Origin: Yoonia sp.
Lineage (GTDB): Bacteria > Pseudomonadota > Alphaproteobacteria > Rhodobacterales > Rhodobacteraceae
DNA: 11,843 nt
Reading direction: 5' to 3'
NCBI GenBank assembly: GCA_020627605.1
Contig: JAHDGO010000034.1
Span: 1 to 11,843, forward strand
Shown here piece after piece: positions 1 to 6,626 of this stretch. The position numbers and the translations under genes are program-made. The stretch's first letter is position 1. The number at the start of each line of letters is the position of its first letter. Under the pieces are notes generated by a model, which did not search any database, was not told the origin of the DNA, and was given only the letters and a program-made list of their open reading frames with translations.

Positions 1-458
1 TGACGGTGATGAAGGGGCTGCCGCTGACCTATTCCAAGGACATGCAGGAAGACAAGGAGCAGACCTTTGATGCCGCCGACAACCTGATGCTGGCGCTTGC
101 GGCGATGACCGGCATGGTGGCGGACATGACCGCACAGCGCGACAACCTGAAAGCCGCAGCCGCCAGCGGATTTTCGACGGCAACCGATCTGGCCGATTGG
201 CTGGTGCGCGAACTTGGTCTACCGTTCCGGGACGCACATCATGTGACCGGGTCGCTTGTGGCGCTGGCAGAGGAAAAGGGCTGTGATTTGCCTGACCTGA
301 CGCTGGACGAGATGCAGGGCGTTCACGCCGGCATCCGCGCGGATGTCTTTGATGTGCTGGGGGTGGAAAACTCGGTTGCGTCGCGGACAAGTTTCGGCGG
401 CACGGCCCCATCGGAAGTGCGCAAACAGATCGCGCGTTGGAAAGAGGTCCTGGAATGA
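1..458 (+). CDS. argH: Argininosuccinate lyase, C-terminal part (5' end outside window)
   Basis: Last step of arginine synthesis: cytoplasmic cleavage of argininosuccinate to arginine and fumarate. Only the last 151 residues are present, and the reading frame is open to the left edge (first full codon at base 3). The fragment opens with the family block [19 protein letters not shown], which closely matches the conserved [14 protein letters not shown] segment of the fumarase/aspartase superfamily member ArgH. It then runs through the C-terminal helical domain (residues such as [21 protein letters not shown], a typical ArgH C-terminal pattern). The catalytic serine loop lies upstream of the window. 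The TGA stop (456-458) overlaps the ATG of the next gene by 4 bases, so translation is probably coupled. No truncation is seen apart from the window edge. Confidence 0.95.
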   Translation, partial: TVMKGLPLTYSKDMQEDKEQTFDAADNLMLALAAMTGMVADMTAQRDNLKAAAASGFSTATDLADWLVRELGLPFRDAHHVTGSLVALAEEKGCDLPDLTLDEMQGVHAGIRADVFDVLGVENSVASRTSFGGTAPSEVRKQIARWKEVLE

Positions 459-628
459 AACAGATCGCAGTGATTTTGCTGCTGGCCGGGTTGGCTGGCT
501 GCGGGGCAGACGGGGCGCCGATGCGCCCGAATGCAAACCTTGGCCTCAGCGTTGGTACCGGCGGGGTCAGCACCTCTGCCAGCGTCGGCGCGTCAAACGG
601 AACAGTCTCAGTCGGGGTGGGGATCTAA
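455..628 (+). CDS. Small lipoprotein (57 aa) overlapping argH
   Basis: A 57-residue predicted lipoprotein of unknown function. It has a Lys at position 2, a hydrophobic stretch (residues 4-14) and a lipobox LAGC with the lipidated Cys at residue 16, so the mature part is only about 42 residues. The mature part is rich in Gly, Ser, Thr and Val and has no charged residue after its first few positions. Start choice: the ATG at 455 sits 7 bases after AAAGAGG (441-447) and overlaps the argH stop as ATGA. An upstream in-frame ATG at 437 would spoil the signal peptide. A short lipoprotein directly behind argH is, to my recollection, common in Rhodobacterales. The function is unknown; the lipoprotein call rests on the lipobox alone. 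Confidence 0.8.
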   Translation: MKQIAVILLLAGLAGCGADGAPMRPNANLGLSVGTGGVSTSASVGASNGTVSVGVGI

Positions 629-629
629 T

Positions 630-965
630 ATGCGACCGGTTTTCTATCTTCTTGCCATCTGGGGCGCGATCCACCCGATGTATTACTTTGTCACATGGTT
701 TCAGGCCAATGGCTGGGACATCTGGGCGATGGTTGACGCCTGGCATGCGAATGCCGCCACCAGCGGGCTGGTCTGGGACCTCACGATTGCCGCCATAACC
801 CTGACCATCTGGATCTTGGTTGAGGTGTTCCGCTCTAAAAACTACCTCAGCCTGATCGCGATTCCGGCGACCTTCTGCATCGGGGTCAGCTGTGGCCTGC
901 CGCTTTACCTCGCCATGCGCGACCGCATCGTCTACGCCAAGGACAAGCACCGGGTGCGCGTCTAA
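630..965 (+). CDS. DUF2834-type small membrane protein
   Basis: A 111-residue integral membrane protein of unknown function. Three hydrophobic segments are visible (about residues 3-23, 45-66 and 73-95). The pattern NGWD after helix 1, WDLTIAA.....W...E in helix 2 and ATFCIGVSCGLPLYL in helix 3 fits the DUF2834 family, which is normally about 100-110 residues with three helices. A short basic tail (KDKHRVRV) follows. Start choice: the ATG at 630 lies one base after the lipoprotein stop and 6 bases after GGGGA (619-623). An earlier in-frame start at 531 would lie wholly inside the lipoprotein gene and is not supported. It is probably co-transcribed with argH and the lipoprotein gene. The family assignment is from memory of its pattern. 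Confidence 0.85.
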   Translation: MRPVFYLLAIWGAIHPMYYFVTWFQANGWDIWAMVDAWHANAATSGLVWDLTIAAITLTIWILVEVFRSKNYLSLIAIPATFCIGVSCGLPLYLAMRDRIVYAKDKHRVRV

Positions 966-993
966 ATCAGGGTTGGTCTTCGCCTGCGATCTG

Positions 994-1023
994 CTATGTC
1001 CAAATCTGGACAAAGCATAGGAT
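994..1023 (+). promoter_or_regulatory. Imperfect hairpin overlapping the lysA ribosome binding site
   Basis: An inverted repeat lies just before lysA. The outer arms are CTATG (994-998) and CATAG (1016-1020); the inner arms are TCCA (999-1002) and TGGA (1007-1010) around an AATC loop, with a 5-base bulge on the right side. The right outer arm overlaps the presumed Shine-Dalgarno AGGAT (1019-1023), so folding could partly hide it. This could be a translational control element, a protein operator or chance. Confidence 0.3.
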
Positions 1024-1030
1024 CACTGGC

Positions 1031-2299
1031 GTGGACCATTTTCTTTATCGTGACGGCGCATTGCATGCCGAAGACGTGCCGGTGGCCGAGATTGCGGCAA
1101 GTGTCGGCACCCCGTTCTACGTCTATTCCACAGCCACGCTGAAACGCCACTTCACCCTGTTTGACGAGGCATTGTCATGGGGCGATCATCTTGTCTGCTT
1201 TGCGATGAAATCGCTGTCCAATCAGGCGGTGATCAAGATCCTTGGCGATGCCGGGGCGGGGATGGATGTCGTCTCTGGCGGTGAATACCGGCGCGCGAAG
1301 GCCGCCGGTGTGCCCGGTGACCGCATTGTGTTTTCCGGTGTCGGCAAGACGGCGGAAGAGATGCATCTGGCCATCACCGGCGGCATCCGCCAGTTCAACG
1401 TGGAAAGCGAGCCGGAGATGGTCGTGCTCGATCAAGTGGCCCAATCGCTTGGCGCGGTGGTGCCGATCACGGTGCGTGTGAACCCTGATGTCGATGCCAA
1501 GACACATGCGAAAATCGCCACCGGCAAGTCCGAGAACAAGTTCGGTATCCCGATCAGCCGCGCGCGCGAGGTCTATGCGATGGCCGCCAGGATGCCTGGG
1601 CTGAAGGTCATCGGCATCGACGTGCATATCGGCTCGCAGCTGACCGAACTGGAACCCTTTGAAGCCGCCTACAAGAAGGTTGCTGAGCTGACAGAGGTGC
1701 TGCGCGCCGACGGGCATGAGATCAGCCGCCTTGATCTGGGTGGCGGGCTTGGCATTCCCTACGCCCGGTCCAACGCCGCGCCGCCATTGCCCACCGACTA
1801 TGGCGCGCTGATCCAGCGCACCGTCGGCCATCTGGGCTGCGAGATCGAGATTGAGCCGGGACGCCTGATTTCCGGCAACGCAGGTCTGATGGTCAGCAAG
1901 GTGATCTACGTCAAATCCGGTGAAGACCGCGAATTTTTGATCCTCGACGGGGCGATGAACGACCTGATCCGCCCGGCCATGTATGACGCCTGGCATGATA
2001 TCGTGCCGGTGGTTGAACCTGTGCCGGGCGCCGAACAGACCCGCTATGACATCGTGGGCCCTGTTTGCGAAAGCGGCGACACCTTTGCCAAAGGCCGCGA
2101 GATGCCGGTGGTCAAAGCCGATGATCTGGTCGCCTTCCGTTCTGCCGGGGCGTATGGCGCGGTCATGTCGTCGGAATACAATTCGCGCCCGATGATCCCC
2201 GAAGTCCTTGTGGACGGTGATCAATTTGCAGTTATCCGCCCACGCCCTACCTATGAAGAGATGATTGCACGCGATACGCTGCCGGTGTGGTTAGACTGA
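1031..2299 (+). CDS. lysA: Diaminopimelate decarboxylase
   Basis: Cytoplasmic PLP enzyme that decarboxylates meso-diaminopimelate to L-lysine, the last step of lysine synthesis and a draw on the DAP pool used for peptidoglycan. It has 422 residues, normal for LysA. It is a fold-type III enzyme: the alanine-racemase-like barrel carries the PLP lysine in CFAMKS (K60), then HIGSQ (199-203), the glycine loop DLGGGLG (235-241) and EPGR (275-278). The C-terminal beta domain has CESGD (346-350), with the catalytic Cys contributed across the dimer, and the Tyr of AGAYG (375). Start choice: GTG at 1031 with AGGAT (1019-1023) 7 bases upstream gives the N-terminus MDHFLYRDG, as expected for the family. 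A 65-base gap separates it from the DUF2834 gene, so it may have its own promoter. All key residues are present. Confidence 0.97.
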   Translation: MDHFLYRDGALHAEDVPVAEIAASVGTPFYVYSTATLKRHFTLFDEALSWGDHLVCFAMKSLSNQAVIKILGDAGAGMDVVSGGEYRRAKAAGVPGDRIVFSGVGKTAEEMHLAITGGIRQFNVESEPEMVVLDQVAQSLGAVVPITVRVNPDVDAKTHAKIATGKSENKFGIPISRAREVYAMAARMPGLKVIGIDVHIGSQLTELEPFEAAYKKVAELTEVLRADGHEISRLDLGGGLGIPYARSNAAPPLPTDYGALIQRTVGHLGCEIEIEPGRLISGNAGLMVSKVIYVKSGEDREFLILDGAMNDLIRPAMYDAWHDIVPVVEPVPGAEQTRYDIVGPVCESGDTFAKGREMPVVKADDLVAFRSAGAYGAVMSSEYNSRPMIPEVLVDGDQFAVIRPRPTYEEMIARDTLPVWLD

Positions 2300-2320
2300 C
2301 ACCAACCGCCGCGCCGCCAG

Positions 2321-2336
2321 AGGGAGAGGCCCGCTG
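2321..2336 (+). promoter_or_regulatory. Shine-Dalgarno (2321-2329) placed for a CTG start at 2334
   Basis: The purine run AGGGAGAGG (2321-2329) is the only good ribosome binding sequence before the DUF4175 gene. It lies 25 bases from the ATG at 2355, which is too far, but at the right distance from an in-frame CTG at 2334. The frame is open from the stop TAG at 2292 and contains no ATG, GTG or TTG before 2355. CTG initiation would add seven residues (M/L-TPQPDQ). Confidence 0.45.
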
Positions 2337-2354
2337 ACACCCCAGCCAGACCAG

Positions 2355-4997
2355 ATGCGCCACCTGCGCCTGCCTGTGACCCTGACCCATGTCGGCATGG
2401 TGGCGGAACAGGCTGTGCGGGCTTTCTGGCCGTTCTGGACCGTGCTGTTCTTTGCCTTGGCCCCGCTGATGATGGGCTGGCAGGACGTTCTGCCGCTAGA
2501 GGTCGTCTGGGGCGGTGGGGTTCTGGCAATCCTCGGGCTTTTGATCACCCTTGGCTGGGGTATCCGAAAATTTCAGATGCCAAGCCGTGCTGCCGCGCTG
2601 GCACGCGTTGATGCGGCCCTGCCCGGTCGCCCTATCGCGGCCATTGCCGACACGCAGGCCATCGGCAGCGGCGACCGCGCGTCAGAAGCGGTGTGGAAGG
2701 CGCATCTGGCCCGCATGGCGGCCCGCACCGCAGAGGCGCGCGCGGTTGAACCTGACCTGCGTGTGTCTGATCGCGACCCGTATGGTCTGCGCTTTATCGC
2801 GCTGTTGTTCTTTGTCACCGCCGTTCTGTTCGGGTCATTTCTGCGTGTGACCACCGTGGGCGATATCGTTACAGGCAGTGACCAGACACTGGCCACCGGG
2901 CCGGTTTGGGAAGGCTGGGTTGACCCACCCGCCTATACCGGCAAGCCGACGATCTACCTCAACGACGTGCCAGCAGGCCCGCTGCGCGTGCCCGCAGGCA
3001 GCGAGATTACCCTGCGCCTATATGGCGAGGTCGGCGCACTGACCGTGGCGGAAACCGTCTCTGGCCGCGTGGACGAGGTCGGGGCCGCCAGCGATGCCCA
3101 GCAGCAGTTTGATATCGCACAGTCCGGCACCCTGACCATCACCGGCGAGACAGAGACCACATGGGAGATCACAGCCACCCCTGACGCCCTGCCAGAGGTG
3201 GAACTGACCGGCCCGATCGAGGCCGATGCCCTGGGAGAGTTGTCGCAACCCTTCAGCGCCTTTGATGACTATGGGGTGGAGTTTGGGACGGCGACATTCA
3301 CGCTTGATCTGACACAGGTTGACCGGCGGCACGGGCTGACCATCGACCCCGACCCGATGGACCCGCTTGTCCTTGATCTGCCGATGCCGTTCACCGGCGA
3401 CCGCGCTGATTTTGATGAGTTCCTGATTGATGATCTGAGCAAGCACCCGCTCGCCAATCTGCCGGTTGTTCTGCAGCTGGATGTCACTGACGCCGCCGGG
3501 CAGACTGGCCAGTCTCAGGCCGAACCGATGATCCTACCAGGCCGCCGCTTTTTTCAGCCTTTCGCCCGCGCCGTGGTCGAACAGCGCCGCGATTTGCTGT
3601 GGTCCAAGGCCAATGCGCGCCGGGTGAACCAGATCCTGCGGGCCGTGTCGAACCAGCCCGAAGGGCTGTTTTCGAATGAGACAACCTATCTGCGCCTGCG
3701 CACGATCATTCGCCGTCTTGATAACATGGTTGCGTTTGGTGTCACGGATGAGGCGCAGGCCGAAGTGGCAGAGGCGCTGTGGGAATTGGCCATCCAGCTG
3801 GAGGACGGGCGTCTGGCCGATGCCCGAGAGCGGTTGCGCCGCGCACAGGAACGGCTGGCAGAGGCGATGCGCAACGGTGCCTCTGACGAGGAAATCGCAG
3901 AGCTGATGCAGGAATTGCGCGAGGCGACCGACGACTATCTGCGCATGCTGGCCGAAGAGGCAGAGCCAAACGACGGCACCGATCAGGCTGACAGCGGTCA
4001 GCAGGGTGAGCCGATGTCGATGGACGAGCTTCAGGCGTTGATGGACCGCATCGAAGAGCTGATGCAGGAAGGCCGCATGGCCGAGGCGCAAGAGCTGATG
4101 GAACAGCTCAACCAGATGATGGAAAACATGCGCGTGACCCAGGGCGAGGGCGGCGACGGCCCGCGCAGCCCCGGTGAGCAATCGATGCAGGACCTGTCAG
4201 ACACCCTGCGCGAACAGGAAGAATTGTCGGACGACAGCTTTAGCGAATTGCAGGACCAGTTCAGCCCCGGCGAGCAAGGCCAGCAGCAACAGCAACCCGG
4301 TCAGCAAGGTCAACAGGGACAGCAAGGGCAACAGGGCCAGCAGGGCCAGGGTCAGCAACAGGGCGACCAGCAGGGGCAGGGCCAGCAAGGCCAGAACCCC
4401 GGCCAGCAAAATCAGGGTGGTCAACAGGGGCAGGGCGGCAGTGTCGGCCGTGACAGCCAAAGTGGTGGCCAAAGCGACAGCGGCGCGGGTGGCGAAGGCA
4501 GCCTTGCCGACAGGCAAGAGGCGCTGCGCCGCGAACTGCAACGCCAGCGCGACGGTCTGCCAAACCTTGGCGGTGAGGCTGGCGATATCGCCCGCCGGTC
4601 ACTGGAACGCGCCGAAGGTGCCATGGAAGGCGCCGAAGACGCCCTGCGCGATGGCGACCTGCCAGAGGCGATCGACCGTCAGGCCGAGGCGATGGACGCC
4701 CTGCGCAACGGTATGCGCGAGTTGGGGCAGGCGCTGGCAGAAAACCAGAATGCCGAACCCGGTCAAGGGTCGGAACAAGGCGAGGCCTCTGGCCGCCCAA
4801 CGCCCGGACAGCGCGACCCGCTGGGCCGTGAAATGGGCAACACCGGGCAAATGGGCACCGATCAGGAATTGTTGGGCCGAGAGGATATCAACCGCCGCGC
4901 CGAAGAATTGCTCGATGAAATTCGCCGCCGGTCAGCCGAACAAAACCGCCCCGAGGTGGAAAAGGATTACCTGCGCCGCTTGCTGGACCAGTTCTGA
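2355..4997 (+). CDS. DUF4175 / TIGR02302-type large membrane protein with Gln/Gly-rich tract
   Basis: Function unknown. It has 880 residues counted from the ATG at 2355; a CTG at 2334 with a good ribosome binding site may be the true start. Three hydrophobic helices are visible near the N-terminus (about 24-41, 49-69 and 146-165). Next comes the block WEGWVDPPAYTGKPTIYL (185-202), typical of the alphaproteobacterial TIGR02302/DUF4175 family as I remember it, and then a beta-rich domain to about residue 400. After that come charged helical stretches likely to form coiled coils (about 481-540 and 554-594), a low-complexity tract of Gln and Gly (640-695), a Ser/Gly linker, and further helical stretches from about 716 to the C-terminus. 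The tail from helix 3 onwards is probably on one side of the membrane, likely periplasmic (inference). It lies 55 bases after lysA on the same strand and converges on the zinc-ribbon gene 21 bases later. Confidence 0.85.
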   Translation: MRHLRLPVTLTHVGMVAEQAVRAFWPFWTVLFFALAPLMMGWQDVLPLEVVWGGGVLAILGLLITLGWGIRKFQMPSRAAALARVDAALPGRPIAAIADTQAIGSGDRASEAVWKAHLARMAARTAEARAVEPDLRVSDRDPYGLRFIALLFFVTAVLFGSFLRVTTVGDIVTGSDQTLATGPVWEGWVDPPAYTGKPTIYLNDVPAGPLRVPAGSEITLRLYGEVGALTVAETVSGRVDEVGAASDAQQQFDIAQSGTLTITGETETTWEITATPDALPEVELTGPIEADALGELSQPFSAFDDYGVEFGTATFTLDLTQVDRRHGLTIDPDPMDPLVLDLPMPFTGDRADFDEFLIDDLSKHPLANLPVVLQLDVTDAAGQTGQSQAEPMILPGRRFFQPFARAVVEQRRDLLWSKANARRVNQILRAVSNQPEGLFSNETTYLRLRTIIRRLDNMVAFGVTDEAQAEVAEALWELAIQLEDGRLADARERLRRAQERLAEAMRNGASDEEIAELMQELREATDDYLRMLAEEAEPNDGTDQADSGQQGEPMSMDELQALMDRIEELMQEGRMAEAQELMEQLNQMMENMRVTQGEGGDGPRSPGEQSMQDLSDTLREQEELSDDSFSELQDQFSPGEQGQQQQQPGQQGQQGQQGQQGQQGQGQQQGDQQGQGQQGQNPGQQNQGGQQGQGGSVGRDSQSGGQSDSGAGGEGSLADRQEALRRELQRQRDGLPNLGGEAGDIARRSLERAEGAMEGAEDALRDGDLPEAIDRQAEAMDALRNGMRELGQALAENQNAEPGQGSEQGEASGRPTPGQRDPLGREMGNTGQMGTDQELLGREDINRRAEELLDEIRRRSAEQNRPEVEKDYLRRLLDQF
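4272..4439 (+). repeat. In-frame CAG/CAA/GGN repeat tract coding for Gln-Gly
   Basis: A run of CAG, CAA and GGN codons inside the DUF4175 gene. The most regular part (4302-4346) is five 9-base units each coding Gln-Gln-Gly; the flanks are degenerate units with Pro, Asp and Asn. Synonymous changes between units (CAG/CAA, GGT/GGA/GGG/GGC) show that the repeat is not freshly expanded. Such tracts can gain or lose whole codons without frameshift. Confidence 0.85.
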
Positions 4998-5010
4998 CGC
5001 CTCAAAGGCG
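4998..5010. terminator. Short hairpin between convergent genes
   Basis: A perfect 5-base inverted repeat, CGCCT-CAA-AGGCG, begins right after the DUF4175 stop, in the 21-base gap before the minus-strand zinc-ribbon stop. Its place suggests a two-way terminator, but the stem is short and there is no T run on either side, so this is weak. Confidence 0.25.
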
Positions 5011-5018
5011 CAACGGGC

Positions 5019-5786
5019 CTAGCCGTCGCTGTTCATCAACCCGCTGATCATCGCCTGAACGGCCGCAAACTGCGTATCCAGCCAGACCCGCACCTGATCA
5101 ACCATCAGAACATAGGATGCCATATAGGGCTGTGTCTGGGGCAGATTGGCGACGATCTGATCGGCGAAGAAATAGGGCAGCAACAGCAGCGCGATCAGCA
5201 ACAGCACGATAAAGAAGCCGCGGCGAAAGCCCTTGCGCTCTTGTGCTTCGGCTTTTTCCGCAGCGGTCAGGCCGGAGGTATCGGCGGCCTCTGCCCGCGC
5301 GCGCAAGGCGGCGTTGATTTCGTGGATATCCGGGACGGACCGCAGGTTCGTTCCGCTATCGGCGGCAGCGCCGGCCGCGGCCGCCGCTGCTGCGCCACCA
5401 GCGCTTTGGGTCATCGATGCGATGCGCTTGCGCGTCTCTTCTGCGTCTGCGGTCTTTGTGGGGATAGATTCCTGCGTGGCCGGGGGAGCCTGATTACGGG
5501 CTGCGGTCAGATGTCCGTCGCGGGCGGCCTCTTTGCGCAGGATTTCTGCAACAGCATTGTCCAACGGCCTGCGGCCAGCGGGTTTTTCTTCGCCATCCTC
5601 TGCGGGCGGTGTTCCGGCGCTGTCGGATGTCTCTGCCGGTTCAGGTTCCGCCGCCGGGGCGGATTGCGCGTCCATCTGGAACCAGGTCTTGGTGCAGTTC
5701 GAACACTGCACATCGCGTCCACCTTGGGGGATCACATCGTCGGCGACGTCATATTTCGCGCCGCAGTTTGGGCAAATCAGCCGCAT
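5019..5786 (-). CDS. Zinc-ribbon protein with one membrane helix
   Basis: 255 residues, function unknown. The N-terminal zinc ribbon has CPNC (C5, C8) and CSNC (C28, C31), as in the MJ0042-type finger-like domain (zinc_ribbon_4/5 families). There follows an acidic Pro/Ala/Glu linker and the segment PLDNAVAEILRKEAARD (74-90), which I recall as recurring in Rhodobacterales homologues. Next come a poly-Ala stretch (131-142), a basic patch (ERKGFRRG) and a strong membrane helix at about 189-208. The last ~47 residues would then be periplasmic, with the ribbon in the cytoplasm (positive-inside inference). Start choice: the ATG at 5784-5786 is 8 bases after AAGGA, and the first Cys of the ribbon is at residue 5. 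It diverges from ftsE. The ribbon may bind metal, nucleic acid or protein; I cannot tell which. Confidence 0.85.
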   Translation of the reverse strand: MRLICPNCGAKYDVADDVIPQGGRDVQCSNCTKTWFQMDAQSAPAAEPEPAETSDSAGTPPAEDGEEKPAGRRPLDNAVAEILRKEAARDGHLTAARNQAPPATQESIPTKTADAEETRKRIASMTQSAGGAAAAAAAGAAADSGTNLRSVPDIHEINAALRARAEAADTSGLTAAEKAEAQERKGFRRGFFIVLLLIALLLLPYFFADQIVANLPQTQPYMASYVLMVDQVRVWLDTQFAAVQAMISGLMNSDG

Positions 5787-5951
5787 GTTGCCTATCCTTC
5801 TGCCCGGCCTTGGGTATAGTTTCTTGTCTTAGCCGCCTGCAATCTAGCAACCGGACGGCCAAACGCAAAGGTTTTGCGCAGCACACTGCAAGGGTCATTG
5901 AAACCTGTTGCAGATTTGGGCAGAAGAGCCTGCAAGGGCAGGGGAATTGCA
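5787..5951. promoter_or_regulatory. Divergent promoter region between the zinc-ribbon gene and ftsE
   Basis: A 165-base intergenic region that must hold the start signals of both outward-facing genes. For the minus strand, TTGCAG (5837-5842) and TATACC (5813-5818) are 18 bases apart and could be -35/-10 boxes, though the match is weak. For ftsE, TTGAAA (5898-5903) is a possible -35 without a clear -10. An inverted repeat CGCAAA-GGT-TTTGCG (5864-5878) lies between the two candidates and could be an operator. The ftsE ribosome binding site is AGGGGA (5940-5945). Confidence 0.45.
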
Positions 5952-6626
5952 GTGATCGAACTTGACAAAGTCTCTTACGGGTATGGCGATACGGCCCTGT
6001 TTACCCAATTATCACTGACACTTGCGCCCGGATCGTTTCATTTTCTGACCGGACCGTCGGGTGCGGGGAAAACCACGCTTTTGCGCCTGTGCTATGCCGA
6101 TCTGCGCGCCACCGCCGGCAAGGTGCGCCTGTTTGGGCAGGATGCCGCCGCCCTTGACCGGGATGCCGTGGCGATGACCCGACGCCGGATCGGGGTTGTG
6201 CATCAGGACTGCCAGTTTCTTGACCACCTCAACATTGCCGAAAACATCGCCCTGCCGCTGACCGTCGCTGATCGCGCGGCAGAGGCTGCTGGCAACCTGC
6301 AGGAACTGCTGGATTGGGTCGGCCTTGCACCGCAGGCCGCGCAGCGCCCGCCTGAGCTGTCCGGTGGCGAGCGTCAGCGCGCCGCACTGGCCCGTGCCGT
6401 GATCGTCTCGCCAGAGGTGATTATCGCGGACGAACCCACCGGCAACGTCGATTGGGAGATGTCGCAGCGCCTGCTGAGCCTGCTGGTGGAGCTGAACAAG
6501 ATGGGCAAGACCATCCTGATCGCCACCCATGATCTGGCGATGATCAGATCGCTGAAATCGGATGTGAATGCGCGCGTCCTGCGCTTGAAGGACGGTGAAC
6601 TGACACAAGCCGGGGCCGCGCTATGA
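5952..6626 (+). CDS. ftsE: Cell division ATP-binding protein FtsE
   Basis: ATPase of the FtsEX complex, an ABC-type machine at the inner membrane that couples ATP hydrolysis to activation of septal peptidoglycan hydrolases during division. It has 224 residues, normal for FtsE. Seen in order: Walker A GPSGAGKT (34-41), the Q-loop Gln in VVHQDCQFL (Q85), the ABC signature LSGGE (136-140), Walker B VIIADE (156-161) and the switch His in ATHD (H193). DHLNIAENIALPL after the Q-loop is typical of FtsE. Start choice: GTG at 5952, 6 bases after AGGGGA, gives MIELDKVSYGY; a longer frame from 5874 adds 26 residues absent from the family. It overlaps ftsX by 4 bases (ATGA), indicating coupled translation. 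Confidence 0.95.
   Translation: MIELDKVSYGYGDTALFTQLSLTLAPGSFHFLTGPSGAGKTTLLRLCYADLRATAGKVRLFGQDAAALDRDAVAMTRRRIGVVHQDCQFLDHLNIAENIALPLTVADRAAEAAGNLQELLDWVGLAPQAAQRPPELSGGERQRAALARAVIVSPEVIIADEPTGNVDWEMSQRLLSLLVELNKMGKTILIATHDLAMIRSLKSDVNARVLRLKDGELTQAGAAL

Noticed and set aside
960..1030. Lysine riboswitch upstream of lysA
   Set aside because: The gap is only 65 bases, far too short for the L box, and none of its conserved core is seen.
1175..2224. Open frame of 349 codons on the minus strand
   Set aside because: It lies wholly antisense to lysA, whose motifs are complete. The protein is His/Asp/Arg-rich with no recognisable domain, typical of a GC-rich shadow frame.
3534..4181. Minus-strand open frame of 215 codons rich in Leu and His
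   Set aside because: It is a mirror of the helical part of the DUF4175 gene; Leu/His runs arise from the reverse of Gln/Glu codons.
4174..5022. Open frame of 282 codons on the + strand, other phase
   Set aside because: It overlaps the DUF4175 gene out of frame; its Arg/Ala/Ser/Thr-rich product comes from the repeat tract and has no domain or ribosome binding site.
5131..5420. Possible frameshift or low-quality region because of the poly-Ala stretch in the zinc-ribbon gene
   Set aside because: The frame stays open from ribbon through membrane helix with normal codon use; the Ala run is just GC-rich low complexity.
5241..5819. Open frame of 192 codons on the + strand
   Set aside because: It is antisense to the zinc-ribbon gene, whose paired CxxC motifs and membrane helix show it to be the real one.
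5874..5951. Longer ftsE starting at ATG 5874
   Set aside because: It adds 26 residues not found in FtsE; the GTG at 5952 has a good ribosome binding site and gives the normal N-terminus.
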